Notes: a model not told the origin generated them from the sequence alone. A stretch of 43,199 nucleotides of DNA from Azolla pinnata (GCA_037176905.1 JBBBWG010032064.1:1-43199); one strand, 5' to 3'; shown: positions 1 to 12,352, numbered from the stretch's first letter. Numbers and translations are program-made.

Positions 1-1172
1 AAACGATTGAGCAAACCCTGAAAGATGCTCTACATTCGGCTCCAGAAGTTCTCTACAACTGGAGAGCCCCAATGACAAGGAAACAACACTCTCTATACGT
101 AATTTCTCGTTGTTAACCATCGGAGCACAACACGGATAGATGTATTGGGGCCACGCTCACGTACGTACACCTCAGTCATCAATCAGATCAATCGAGGGCC
201 TTGTGGCGATGCATCCATCACAGTCGACAATCGCACAAAAGTAGTCGGTTGCAAACTATTTGTCACACGGCTCATCAACGAACTGTTGCTCCAGCTCTGA
301 CACTCCCGAATCGAAAACTAATCCTTCCTCAGAAACCTTATGTCTTTTTTGTCAAGCAGCTGATCCTATACAAACACAGAGTCGACAAGATTCATTCGCT
401 CCAGGAATGGAATCGTTTTTAGCAGCCGTGGAGAATCTTTACAGCTCATTTCATCTGCAGGTCGGCCAGCATCGGCCACATCGTAGAATGGCAGCAGTTC
501 TGTTGAAATAGCACATCCCAAGATGGAGGCAGCAAAAACAATTGCTTCCTATCACAGAATTAAGCATTTGAACATGTGCTTAATAATAATAAACAACCCA
601 ATTCACCATCAGGAAAACATCGACGAAACGCACGACGCAATGTCATACATATTATCGATTGCAGAAATAGCAAAGACACAAAAACACAAGTTTCAGCTCA
701 TACAATCTGGCTTGGTTTTGTGCCCACAATGATTTTATAGCAAAGATTCCCGGAATCGTGCAGCCACATTTTGCCCTCCCGCAGCACATACATGGAGAAG
801 ACAGCACCATTTTTCTTTATTTGGTTCTAAATAAACATCTCGAGATTGCCGCATGCCAAAAAACAGCAGAAGTGAGACTAGCAAAAGAAACTGAACTGAG
901 ATTCTTACACAGCAGCCACCAAATCGGATCGGATCGTAAGCAGTCGAGCAAGGAAGAGCGGTGCTCGCTTTGTCTGGTCTTTTGTGCTTTTTTTTCCGAT
1001 AAGATGAATCGCCCACCTAAAAGGCGAAGGAGAGGAGGATTGGAACGAACGAAGGCTTCCCCCCTCTTCCTCGGCAAAACCGATCCGGATTCAGAAGAAG
1101 ATAAGACCTAGAAAATAATAGTAATAAAGAAAGAGAAAGGAAGGAAGGGGAGAAGGAATCGGTCGTCGGGGT
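1..1172. other. Left-edge intergenic region, no confident gene
   Basis: I cannot support a gene here. A minus-strand open frame runs from an ATG at 120 off the left edge (about 40 codons, with an in-frame stop about 35 bases upstream of the ATG). It could be the first exon of a gene outside the window, but nothing in it is recognisable. The part nearest 1172 is presumably the 3' UTR of the minus-strand transporter gene; an AATAAA on the minus strand lies near 816-822. Confidence 0.3.
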
Positions 1173-2268
1173 TCAGTTGCGGCTGCCCTTGTCGTGGGCA
1201 TCGTCACCGTCCTTGTCGCCGTGATGCGCTTGTTGGCCGCTGGCGATGATGAGCGGTTGTGCTTCGATCTCGGCCTCGGTCGGGGCAGGGGAAGGGGGGG
1301 ATTTGGGCTTGGCTGTGGACTGCTGGTACAGAATCCCCCCGCCGATGCAAGTGAGGAGCCCGAGGGTTCCGATCCACGAAGCATGCTTGTCCCAGACGAC
1401 GAGGTTGATGACGACGGTGAGCAGCTTGTTGACGACGCCGAGCACGGTGAATCCTGTCGCCGAGATTCCGCGGCGGCACGAGAATCCGAAGAAGGAGATG
1501 GCGAGGCCGAAGGCGCAAGACAGCGCGACGGGGAGCCAGACATCGAACGCCGCCCAGTCGATGGAGCTGTGGACCTTCTCGGCCGTGAGCTGCCGGCCCT
1601 CGCCCATCACGAGGAGCTCGAGCGGGAAGAGCAGCAGCGCCTCGAGGTTGTTGTAGAGCACGAGGCCCCACGTGTTGAGCCCGATGGTCATGACGATGTG
1701 CTTGATGTAGACGAAGTCGACGGACATGCTGGCGAGGTACGCGAGCGCCCAAGTGTAGGCGTCGAGCGCAAACTCGCGGTCGGTGCCCACGTAGATCGCC
1801 GCGCCCGCGAAGATGACGAGCAGCGAGATCCACGTCCGGGGAGACGGCGAGGGCTGCCCCAGGAACAGGGTCTCGCCGATCGCCACCAGGATCGGCACCG
1901 CCGATCGGAACACGATGAACGTGTCCACGTTCGCGTGGAGGAGGAGCTCGCTGTTGGTGAAGATGGAGAGGTAGAAGCAGATCGCGGCGGGGAGGAATCG
2001 CAGCATCGTTCGCAGCTCGAGCGCATCGTGCTCGAGCCACCCCAGCCTTCCGAAGACGAACACGCCCCCCGCGCTCACCAGGTACTGCAACGCTGTCAGC
2101 AACCCCGGGAACGGGAACTTCGTGATCGCCCACTTGTTGACGATCGACAGCAGCGACGCTGCGAGGCAGTATCCCAGCGCGATCCCCACCACCGTCGCGT
2201 CCCCCAGCCTCCACGCCACCAGCTTCCTGCTCAGGCGATGCCACATATCATCATCCTGCTTCTGCAAA

Positions 2269-2326
<58 letters not shown>

Positions 2327-2411
2327 GATGTATGCCGCCGCCGCCGCCACGCCCTTCCCTGCCCACCGAGCCACCCGCATCTGCTCCCGATTCACCCATC
2401 TGTTCATCCAT
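1173..2411 (-). CDS. GONST3: GONST3-type Golgi nucleotide-sugar (GDP-sugar) transporter
   Basis: An uninterrupted 412-codon frame gives a drug/metabolite-transporter superfamily protein with about ten membrane segments. Proteins of this family exchange GDP-sugars for nucleotide monophosphate across the Golgi membrane. The core is very close to plant GONST3: it has FTNSELLLHANVDTFIVFRS, IGLNTWGLVLYNNLEALLLF, FSFSCRR-type and VVWDKH segments, and GVVNK at about residues 325-329, the position of the nucleotide-sugar binding motif. The N-terminus is glycine-rich and then carries a 19-glutamine run, followed by a charged segment before the first helix. The C-terminal tail is hydrophilic, as in the family. 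The gene is intronless and much richer in GC than its surroundings. The start at 2411 is the first ATG; an internal Met after the polyQ tract could also start the conserved part. The exact substrate cannot be told from sequence. Confidence 0.93.
2271..2327 (-). repeat. Pure (CAA)19 trinucleotide tract coding polyglutamine
   Basis: Nineteen uninterrupted TTG triplets on the plus strand read as CAA in the transporter frame and give 19 consecutive Gln just upstream of the first membrane segment. There is no synonymous CAG interruption, so the tract is expected to vary in length between individuals. Confidence 0.95.
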
Positions 2412-3160
2412 TTTACAGTCTCAGCAGTCCCTTCCTTACTATACCTTCACATACACAATACCATCATGCTCAGCGAGCAATCTCATACTACTATCCATTT
2501 TACAGTCTCGGTTCCTTCCTCACTCCATCTTCGCCATACACAATACATCATGCTTGGACAATAATACGATACTATGCTCTTCTCTTCTTCAGCCCAAGCA
2601 TCGAATCACATCTTTAAATCATACTACGTTCTTCTCCTCTTCCTGCCAAAAATCGAATCGCAGCAATAAATCATACTATGTCCTTCTCCTCTTCCTGCCA
2701 AACATCGAATCACATCATTATTTCATACAATGTTCTTCTCCTCTTCTCCACTTCGCGTACGTACCCATCCATTTTGCAACCTCCGTCCCTTTTTTCTTGT
2801 CACTCCCCCGTCGAACCCTTCCGTACTATACCTTCACACACACCATACATGCTCACAGAGCAAAAAGCATTCTATCTTCTTCTCCTCTTCCTGCCAAGCA
2901 TCACATTGCATAAAATCTCTGTAATAAGAATGCTCTTCTCCGCTTCACCTACATACACATCCATTTTACAGTCTCGGTCCCTTTTTTCTTGTCACTCTGG
3001 AGCTCTTCGAGCCCTTCCTTACTATACCTTCACATTAACAGTACATGCTCAGAGAGCAAAATCATACTATCTTCTTCTCCTCTTCATGTCAAGCATCAAA
3101 TCGCATATCTGTAATAAGAATGCTCTTCTCCGCTTCACATACATTCTCTCCACTCCAAAT
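2404..3160. repeat. Degenerate tandem repeat upstream of GONST3
   Basis: About 750 bp is built from recurring blocks. Variants of CATCCATTTTACAGTCTCGG recur near 2405, 2493, 2768 and 2957. They are followed at varying distances by CTATACCTTCACA, CATGCTCAGAGAGCAA and CTTCTCCTCTTCCTGCCAA blocks. Spacing between the long units is roughly 90 to 280 bp with internal deletions. Open frames across it are pyrimidine-rich and not coding-like. It begins exactly at the transporter start codon and so forms its 5' flank. Confidence 0.8.
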
Positions 3161-4080
3161 GACTTATACTCTTCATGCACATAAAAAAAAATGCATCGCT
3201 CCACTCTCCACTGTTCAGAAGAATTCCAGAACTCTATGTGCTCCCCTCCTCTCTGACAGGTGCATTGAATTCCATAACCCATCCTCTGCCATCGTGCCCG
3301 TAAAATTCCATGACTCATTTGCTCACTCCTTCTTCGGGTGCATCAAATCCATGCTCGTCATACTCAGAACTAAATCATGCGCATCCCAGATCCGAGATTT
3401 CCGCCTTCAGTTCAAGATCATTTCTTTCATTCACAAAGAGATCTGGCGTTTTGTTTAGCTCTTTTCCAGAAGATCTTCAAGTAGCTTCTCCCCCTTTTTC
3501 TCTCTCCCAAATAAAGACATTTGCTTCCTTCTTTCTCCAAACTGTTGCCAATTGAAGAACGCAGGCAATGTACTTGATCAGAAAATCATGACAAGATTTC
3601 CCCGAACAGGCATGGAAATTTTCGAAGGTCTTTCAGACTTGGAAAAACTCGGAGAAAGAAGAAGCATTTGAAGTGGTCGGGAATCAATCACGGGAGAGTC
3701 CAAAGGGCCAAGACCTGAGCAGTCAAATCATGCTTGGATTGGAGAACGCATGGAACGAAGTTCTAGTCGGCGGGAATTAACCATATGGGCAAAGTCGAGG
3801 TCAAGAAACCTGACCAGCAGAATCCTCTTAGGATTGAAGAACCCATGGAATGAATGAGCTGTCGAATTAGACACGCGATCGTGGAGAGAAGGAATGAAAC
3901 AAGGAGGGGAGGGAGGGAGGGAGGGAGGGAGGAGGAGGAGGAGGAGGAGGAGGAGGAAAGGAAGCAAGAAACGAAGGAAAAGAAAGAAGGCGATTTACCT
4001 GGTCTGGTGAGAGAAGTAGCAGATTTGGGTGGAGTCGTTTAGTCGAGGGAGATTTCAAGCATCTGCACACAGAATCCCAG
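3161..4080. other. Intergenic region with GGGA/GGA low-complexity tract
   Basis: No gene is supported. A purine tract at about 3902-3960 runs from (GGGA)n into (GGA)n and accounts for the open frames around it. The rest is unremarkable AT-rich sequence. Confidence 0.5.
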
Positions 4081-4084
4081 AGTC

Positions 4085-4254
4085 GTTGCTTCTTCTACTT
4101 CTACTTCTACTTCTCCTTCTCCTTCTTCTTCTACTTCTTCATCTGCTTCTTCCGCTGCTGCTGCTGCTGCTTCAACAAATCTCTGCTGGATCCCACGGGC
4201 TCTGAGCAGAGATTTGTCGGATCTCTGCGTCTTTACTGAGGTAAAGAAGTGTAC
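4085..4254 (+). other. Leader-like pyrimidine/CTG stretch ending in a splice-donor-like site
   Basis: CTTCTACTTCT repeats and a (GCT)n run resemble the 5' UTRs of the PHF5A and isomerase genes in this window. The stretch ends at ACTGAG followed by GTAAAGAAG near 4239-4250, a plausible donor. A perfect 13-bp inverted repeat (4175-4187 and 4205-4217, 17-nt loop) lies just before it. No coding exon is recognisable downstream, so this may be a non-coding first exon or chance. Confidence 0.25.
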
Positions 4255-4337
4255 ACTGCGACGTATGTATGTACGAGCGTAGGTATATGCACGTACATAC
4301 GTACATGTAGATACACGACCCGGCTATGGCGATCTCG

Positions 4338-4647
4338 GTTTAGGGTTTAGGATTTAGGGTTCCATCAAAGAAGAAGAAGAAGAAGAAGAAGAAGTTTAGG
4401 GTTTAGGATTTAGGGTTCCATCAAAGAAGAAGAAGAAGAAGAAGAAGGAGAAGAAGTTTAGGGTTTAGGATTTAGGGTTCCATCGAAGAAGAAGAAGTTT
4501 AGGGTTTACAGTTTAGGGTTCCATCAAAGACGAAGAAGAAGTTTAGGGTTTAGGTTTTAGGGTTTATAGTCTAGGGTTCCATCAAAGAAGAAGAAGTTTA
4601 GGGTTTATGGTTTACAGTTTAGGGTTTAGGGTTTAGGGTTTAGGGTT
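4338..4647. repeat. Interstitial telomere-like composite repeat
   Basis: TTTAGGG and one-base variants (TTTAGGA, TTTATGG, TTTACAG) alternate with a TTCCATCAAAG word and (AAG)n runs. Five units are visible, with the spacer shrinking along the array, which ends in four near-perfect TTTAGGG copies. TTTAGGG is the usual plant telomere repeat, so this is an interstitial telomeric sequence that has been amplified together with a spacer. Confidence 0.85.
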
Positions 4648-4649
4648 TT

Positions 4650-6223
4650 TTTGGGTACAAATGAATCACCCATTCGAGATTGTGGTCAGTTGCCCAATGG
4701 GAAGCTAGCTTGTCTATCGTCAAGTAAATCCATAAACCTGGACTGACGTCGAGGCTCAAAACTGCCTCGATTAAGCCACCAATCATCGGGTGATCTGCTC
4801 ATTGGCCGCAGCTAATCGCAGTTACGTTGCTGAGAACCGATCCTGATTAGGCAGTAGTCATCAGCTCTTGCCATGCATAAGTTATACTATGTTTGCCAAC
4901 CCCGGAGTAGAAACAACTAGCTCTGCAGGCTGTGAATCCGCGCTTTGCAAGACGTCGAAATCATAAACCGTCAAAAGAGCATGCACGATCGCACAGTAAA
5001 CATGCACCACGTCTCCACCCATTCAACCTAGATCTTGCCACTCTTCATGGTTGGAGTTCAATAGAAGCATAGAATTCGTTCTCCGCAGTTACATATTTAT
5101 ATCGAGTGTTGTGACTCCAAGCCCCACACCATAATGATTTTAATAGTGGATTGTGACAATGTCGCGATACAATTCTGTTGGGCCATCATCTGCGCCCACC
5201 ATCGACCAGGTCATTCATTCCCGAGCAAGAGCCACATGTAGAAAACAAAAAAGCATACGTACAATCTCCCATGCCATCCTATTCCTAAAATATCTCATTT
5301 CAATGCCGCTCGATTTCCCTTTGTTCGTTCATTTGGTGTACAAAGGTGTCAACTAAGCAATAGACATGAGTTGATAGAGAATTAATTCAGCAGATACAAA
5401 CTAGTATTTATGGTTACCGAGCCATGTGTGTGATGCAATCTTTTGGTTTACATGTGGCCATGAAGAAGATTTTTCGACATTGTTTTTACCTTACCAACCT
5501 GCTGAAAAGCCTGGAGGTGGATTGAAATTGCACAAATGTATTTGAAGAGCGAAAAATGTATCTGAAAAGTAATAGAAGGAAACAGATGTTGGATCCCGCA
5601 ATGAGACAGATTTTGCAAATACATGCAGCAGATCACATTTGGCAACAGAAAGGGTTGCAAAAACTACATTATTTGGATGGATACCTCTACAGAATATAAT
5701 TTAGCTAACATGGATTCTGTTACACAAAATAAAAAGATTAGAAAGGGAGAGGCTACTAATGATTTTCTGCCCCTTCACAATCATATAGACATTATTCTCA
5801 ATGCAAGGCGCACACGACTGAATGCCTGATAATGCCTTCATAGACAGTTTTTAATTGATTGCCCACGACAATTGTCGCCTTACAAAACAGTTATTGGTTG
5901 ATGTCATCCACCATGGTTTTTGCCATTTGCAAAGAATGATCCCAGGAATCCATATCCCAAGAATAGGTCTTCATTGATGTTAGCCACCACTATCTCCATT
6001 ATTAGTAAGTAATCTCACAATTTCTAACCCCTTTCAATAAGGCCAAAAACTTAGTAACAGGTGTTTCTCTAACCATCATCTGAGTAAAATACGTGCGATG
6101 GAAAGAATAGAGAATTGGTTGCACGGTTCATACTGCAAGCAAGCCATTCTTCGGTATTGCTAAAAGGCATCCTGCCATGTCTTTCTTGGATAAAAATGTC
6201 AACTGATATGCCATAAACAAGAA
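4650..6223. other. AT-rich intergenic sequence, nothing recognised
   Basis: Only short open frames are present, none with recognisable domains. The stretch probably contains the 3' flank of the minus-strand SEC-C gene. Confidence 0.4.
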
Positions 6224-9200
6224 TTATGAGCTTCCTTTTCCACAACACCTGCATCAACAAAACTGTCTCAGATATGTATGAAAAAGTTTGACATATACAC
6301 AACAATAGAATAATTTCTCTTACTAGTAGCTTCTGTAAAAGAGGGTATGATATTTGCTTGCAAAGCAAAAAATACAGAAGTACAAGGTCACATAACCACA
6401 ATGATGGCATCCCTATTTGTTTTGCTTTGTTTTACAAACAACTTCCTTGCAACTTCTAGCAAGCCTGGACTCCAAGGACTCAAGAAGGGGCATGGGACTG
6501 GCCTAGAAGCCCCTGACTTGTAAGGCAGAAGCTGACATCACTCAAGCTACGTATTCCCTTCAACACCTCATTCTCATGGAAAGGGATAGCAACCTACCCT
6601 CATAGTAGCAGGTACTTCAGATTTTCACCAACAAAATTACCTTTGCATCCTGGCAGACTTCCAAGAAAGTTACTGTCATACTCTCACCGGGTCATCTTAG
6701 TTCTTGGTATGCTAGTAATGTTTCGTATATAAGCCTATATTCTTATTATTGCCAAATAGTAGGTAGGTAGTTTTCAATGTTTAGAATCATCTCAAAGGCA
6801 GCAGCTCCTTATCACTACTTAACCGTCAACTCCAGTTAACTTGGGTTTTGATTTTCCCCCCTCCCACCTACAGAGGATTGTCTCATATTATAAGCATAGA
6901 TTGTTTCACTGTATCCATGGTGGAAAGATGCTCCCCTTTACTATTGATCATACAGTTCTCATGAGCTCGTGTTTCTCTGCCTAGAAAATCTATCCCACTG
7001 TCAGTATTGCACATTAGATATGTGCATATGTGTCTGGCACAACCACGGTTCTCGACTAAGGGATAGTACAAATTGATGCAGAAAGACATGGATTTAAGAA
7101 AGAAATACGTTAAATAAATTAAGTTTGACAAAGCATAATGATGTCTTCAGAAATATTGATATACTGCCTCTAATCATTCATGTTTTATTAACATGATTAT
7201 AACAATCAGTCTATCATCTACGTCCTATCTTAATCATTGGAATGAGAATGTAATGAAATTCTAAAAGAATAAAAGCAAAAAAAACTAAGAAAATATATCA
7301 TCGATATGCTACGACATAGAGGAGACAGACTGAAACAAAAATTTACAAGCTCTCATTGAGGAATCTTCCACCTTCCCCACCATTGCAGGTGGGGTGAACA
7401 AAAGTTCACTAAAACCCTAGCTCTAGAGAGGGCTAGACACACCCAATTCATAAGACAGACATTTATCCCACTTGGGCTATGTATAAATACATCACGGATA
7501 TACTACTACATAGAGGGGACAAAAACTGAAACAAAAATTTCAATTGATAGTCTTTTTGTTTGTTGTCTTTTACAAGCTGTCAGTGAGGAATCTTCCACCT
7601 TCCCTACTGTTGCAGGTGGGGTGAACGTGAGTCCACTAAAATTCCAGCTCTAACGTCTATAGTGGGCTAGAAGCTACCAACTCATAAGACAGTCACTATG
7701 TAAGAAGAATAAATAGCCTGAGGGGAGGTGGATTTAGGAGGTCCATAAAAGATATGTTTACATTGTGTGAGGATTTTCTTATAGAGGCCTCAATTTTGTG
7801 TAATAACTATGTGCAATTTCTTTCTTATTGAGATATAACATTATATAACAGCTAGATCGGTTCTTGACTTCCAGCCTCACCGCAGTAGGAGCATTCACTT
7901 TTAAACTAGCCAAACCTCGTTAACAGTTAATTTGACTTCCCATTTCACACTTCCAATTTTCCGGTTAACATCCCCTAGTTAGTAGTAGATAACATCAAAG
8001 GCTTGCTCTTCGCTGACCTAATCCTACTAGTGTATTCCCTAGAAGGACTTTTGAGCGATCTGGATAAGATAAATGAATGGACAACCACATGAAAAATACA
8101 GCTTGGAATAGTTAGGTGCTAGTTACTATTTTTTGGAGATATGGAAGACTTTCAAAAACTACCAATAGTGGGGATGAATTACTTCTGAGATGCACCAGGT
8201 AATGTTTGGGAGATCCACCTTGCTTGGGAACTTATCAAACAATATCCTCAACAAGGCTAATGTGAAACAGTTGTGAGCAACGCATACTACCAAGTGTCCA
8301 AAACAATACCCTAGCGACAGCACTGAAGGATCCCCATTAAGAGCAAAATTAGGGAGGACCAACCACCACTTGGCTTGACCTGCAAAATTAGGAGGACTAG
8401 GGGCTATTTAATTAATTGTGATCACTAAAGCAAAAATAGGAAAGGGGAATCTCCATTAATGCTACCATGAATAGGGGAACAGGAGGACCGAAAAAAAAGT
8501 GTACGACCACTTTGCCATTAACCCGATAAGAATCCTCATTAGCTCATCTCTTCATTATTGACATTCACATGTCAGACGTTGCTCTGGAATGGATCAGTAC
8601 CCTTTGGTGGAAAGATTTCTAGAAAGGGGCAGTCTAACCAAAAAAAGAACCGTAAGTGAGGAACCTATTTCAACAACCCAAATAAAACACCTAGAAAATA
8701 TCTTGCAAGGCAACATTGCTTAATAATGTAATTTTATTCTTGCAGATATTTGCCTCAACAATATGCCACAAGTTCAAGCAATTCATATCCTGCACGTGAG
8801 TATGTTTGGACCTAAACATTGTGGTTCATAACTGGCTACAATATATGAATTAATGATGACATTTAAAAAAACAGATATAATACCATTCTAGTGTATGAGG
8901 AAAAAAATACAACCTTTTATACTTTTTCCCAGAACCACAAGGACATGAAGCATTCCTAGCAACCTCATTTTTTGTTGAATGTTGAGGTGTACTATACTTG
9001 CGAGGAGACGTATCTACTAGTAGTTTCTTCATCTAGATTCACAGCAAGATAACACAAAAATTTCAGTTCAACTGAAGAGAAAAGAAATTCAAAACAAGTG
9101 AAGATATGGTTTAGGGTTTCATGTGCATACATCATCCAAGGTCTTCGGAATTCCCTCTCCTTTTGCATGCATTTGCTGAAGTTTAGCATGTGCTGCCTTC

Positions 9201-12200
9201 ATCCACTCATACTTTGCAAGTACATCGTTTACATCTTGAACACTGCAACTACATTTTCCTGCTACTTCTGCCTTGTGCTTTGGCCCTAAATTCTGCATGT
9301 GCCAACATCGTTTCTCTTTAACCTTTGCATTATGTAGAGTTCCAAGCAAGTATCAGAGACTTACATACTTGGCCCATAGGATCATATTTTGAAAGGGCTT
9401 CTAATATGACTTCAAATTTATCAATTTTGCCAGTTGCTGATGTCTGACTTACAGCTGGTTGTGTCTTAACTAAGTTTGTAAAAGTTTCAAGCCGTCGAGC
9501 TTTCTTTAATTCATTTGCAAAGGCTTCACAAGTGAACCCAATTAGTTAACAAAGAAAGCCAATCAAGACTATACATCACTGAGAAATAAGAAAAAGAGAT
9601 GGCAATTCATTTCAAATGTTGCAAACTTAACAATAAGAAACAATTGAACTAATGCTTGACATAGCTATGCGAAAATTACACAACAACAACCTATGAAACC
9701 AAATGTTGTCTTACCTTTGAGAAAGAACAGAGTGAAATACAACAAAACTAGTACAACTGCCTAAGATAATAGAGAATCTTTTAGAGAATCTGTTTAGGAT
9801 TTTGAGCTTAGATGGACAAAAATATTCTGCCATCGGAGCTTTTCAACATGGACTGAACTAAGGTGGTATGATCTTGAAAGTAATATAACCAACTTTACTG
9901 AAAATGAGGGATCAAACGCTAGATGGATGTGTCAAGAAAACAGTATTTTGTCGTGCAATGTAAATCAGAGACTATAACAATTTTCAATGATGAGATAAGA
10001 CGAGAGAAAAAACCCCACCACCTGCAAATTTTTGGGTTTGTACAGACATAGTGTATAAACTATAATATAAAATTAGAGCCCACCACCTAACATATTCTAG
10101 AATACACACTCTATGGATAAAAGAGTTTGATATTTGGAATTATGAGTTTACCGAGTAATGCAGCTAACTAATGCATATCTGTCAGCTAAAAACTTCCAGC
10201 TAATAAGATTGTTTGTAGCAAGATATATGGTCACGAAATATTACGTGGAGAAAACTACCCTAAGGTTCATAACCAATTTTTCTACACTTTGGTGCAAGAC
10301 AAGAAACTTACAATTGAGCTACTTGACTCCAATCTACCTCTCCTCCTTTTCTTCTATCTACTACTGTTGCGTGATTGGTAGAGATCATCTCATTTGGTGG
10401 CCCAGAGGTTACCAAGTTTGAAACCATGTGAGAGCACGTGAAAATAGTACCATCACATCTTCTTGATAGATCTTCGCAATAAGAAACCGTCAAAGAGATT
10501 ACCATTGGGAAACTGGAGCATAGAGGGTACGTTTTTTGTTAGCTGTGATGTACACAATGCTACTCTTGCCTTTTCCCTTTTGATGATGCGCACTGGAAGG
10601 AAATCTTGCTGACATGCATGCAGCGTGAGTAGACTTTAGAGCATGATGCTGTCCATGTTTTAACGAACATTTTATGTATGAAAGATTACGATATAGGTTA
10701 ATTGGGAATCAAAATTCAAACCCTGTACCTCCAAACTATGACACAATGTATTCTCGACTGGGTGGCATGGTAACATTCTTGCCAAAACGTATGCCTAATA
10801 TCTTATAGTAACGATATACATTTGACCAAATTCATGCACAAGTACATGAGAACCTAAACCATATTCTCCATGAAAGTCCATGAGCACCAAGTGGCACTAT
10901 ATTGATGTAAAATGCAGCATGCATAGGAACAATATAAACGCCTCCTGTAAATGCGATGGGTAGAACAATCTTCTACCATGTGTGATCTATCCACAATCCA
11001 TAATTCCTCTCCAACCACCATACCCAACCCAAATTCCTAGACCAAAACTCCAGTGGTTCCATGCAAGCATGCATGGATTCAACATGAAATACTGTCACAC
11101 AATGCCTTCAACAGATACACTGTCATAATTTTATAGACATTTTCTGCATCTCTATGGAGGACAACTGTGTGGTTATATCTCTAATTCTAGCATTCAAAAA
11201 TGCCCAAAACCATCTATCAAGTATAGATTCCAATCTTATTTATCGTATGCACCTTTAGCACCTTATGAACATCCATATAATGTTTCCTACAATTTCCCAT
11301 GCAATGGCTTCTGGTGCTTACTATTTGCTGTGGTTTATGTGAAGCTTTTCGTTAACAATGCAATACTCAACAACAAATCAAAATCTATAATTGAGAGCTC
11401 ATCAGACTACCATCGATGTCCCACACCGTTTGACATTGAATAGACTAGCGTCTTGGAAGATTTAGCACGATCATCACGACGAAAGCATAACCCACATTAT
11501 TTGGTATCTCGAGTCTTAAGCTTTATGGCATACTTTGTAGATTATGATTTGTAGCAAACCCTTATATTTATGCATATCTCAAAGCCCTTTGAACAAGAAT
11601 GTCCTTTTTAAAGACTCTTCATTCATTGGTTGTCACGATCAAGATAGCACATGCACGTATCATTTATTTTATCCAATTCCAGCAACCCATTATTAATATT
11701 AGCAAATATACCCTTCACTTACATCACTTCATAGCCTACTCTTCATTTATAACACAATTGCTTTCAACTGATGTCTAGCAAATTTCTGGTTATGTGAAGA
11801 TCTTGTTTCAGCTATGTTTGTCGTATGAAAAAGTAGCAAAACGTGGTTTTTGTAAGCTTTCGTTTGCAGTTTGCTTTTGTTTTCAATCATGACGAAGGGA
11901 ACAAGGTAAACACAAAGCCCCGTGTTTGTCGCATGAAAAAAAGAAATATGAATTGTGAATCCGAGCGTAATTCAGCAAAACAAGGGTAGAAGGCATGTAA
12001 AAGGAAGAAACTAACCAATCAACGTGAAATCTGGAACCTTCTGCTGATGTTGCTGTTGTTGAGAAGGAGGAGGAGGAGGAGGAGGAGGAGAGGAAGAGGC
12101 ATTTTGTGACGAATCTGGTACGGGGCTCTTGAAGACGCCTTTGATTCTGCCAACGAGGGAAGAGAAGAGGCCACCACCATCGGAAGCAGAAGCAAAGCAT

Positions 12201-12259
12201 CGTGCAGTCGAGCTGTGCAGGAGGAGAGGGAGGCATCGATGGCGGATAAGCAGAGCCAT
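6224..12259 (-). CDS. Probable mitochondrial SRP54 M-domain-like protein with C-terminal SEC-C motif
   Basis: I reconstruct five exons: 12259-12016, 9523-9369, 9292-9131, 9032-8914 and 6248-6224. They give 234 codons plus stop, and all splice phases agree. Residues 1-25 (starting MALLIRHRC, rich in Arg, Leu and Ser, with no acidic residue) look like a mitochondrial presequence. A proline-rich and then polyglutamine stretch follows. Residues 82-187 resemble the end of the SRP54 M domain, which in SRP54 binds signal sequences and SRP RNA, notably SVQDVNDVLAKYEWMKA. The C-terminus is a SEC-C zinc-binding motif, CPCGSGKKYKRCCG, known from SecA tails. The final exon codes only RCCGKGSS and lies beyond a 2.7 kb intron; it was chosen because it completes the zinc motif, has a good GATGCAG acceptor and matches phase 2. 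If the last intron were retained, translation would stop at 8850 without the second Cys pair. A GTP-binding domain is absent, so this is not SRP54 itself; function unknown. Confidence 0.75.
7297..7696. repeat. Imperfect direct duplication inside the last intron of the SEC-C gene
   Basis: Copy A (about 7297-7461) and copy B (about 7490-7696) share the order CATAGAGG-GAC, CTGAAACAAAAATTT, TTTACAAGCT, GAGGAATCTTCCACCTTCCC, GCAGGTGGGGTGAAC and CATAAGACAG. Copy B carries an extra segment of about 35 bp after AAAATTT. This is probably a decayed mobile-element fragment or local duplication; no terminal structure was found. Confidence 0.65.
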
Positions 12260-12352
12260 ATCCAGGCACACGATCAAGCCATGAGGATTTCTTCGAGCTT
12301 CCAAATTTGCCCTTGATCAAAACAATTGCCCAACAATGAAATCCAAGACGCT

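Noticed and set aside
1194..2564. Plus-strand 456-codon open frame opposite the transporter gene
   Set aside because: It is a GC-rich antisense shadow with Arg/Glu/Asp/His-biased composition and a poly-Leu run made by the CAA repeat. The minus frame has clear family similarity.
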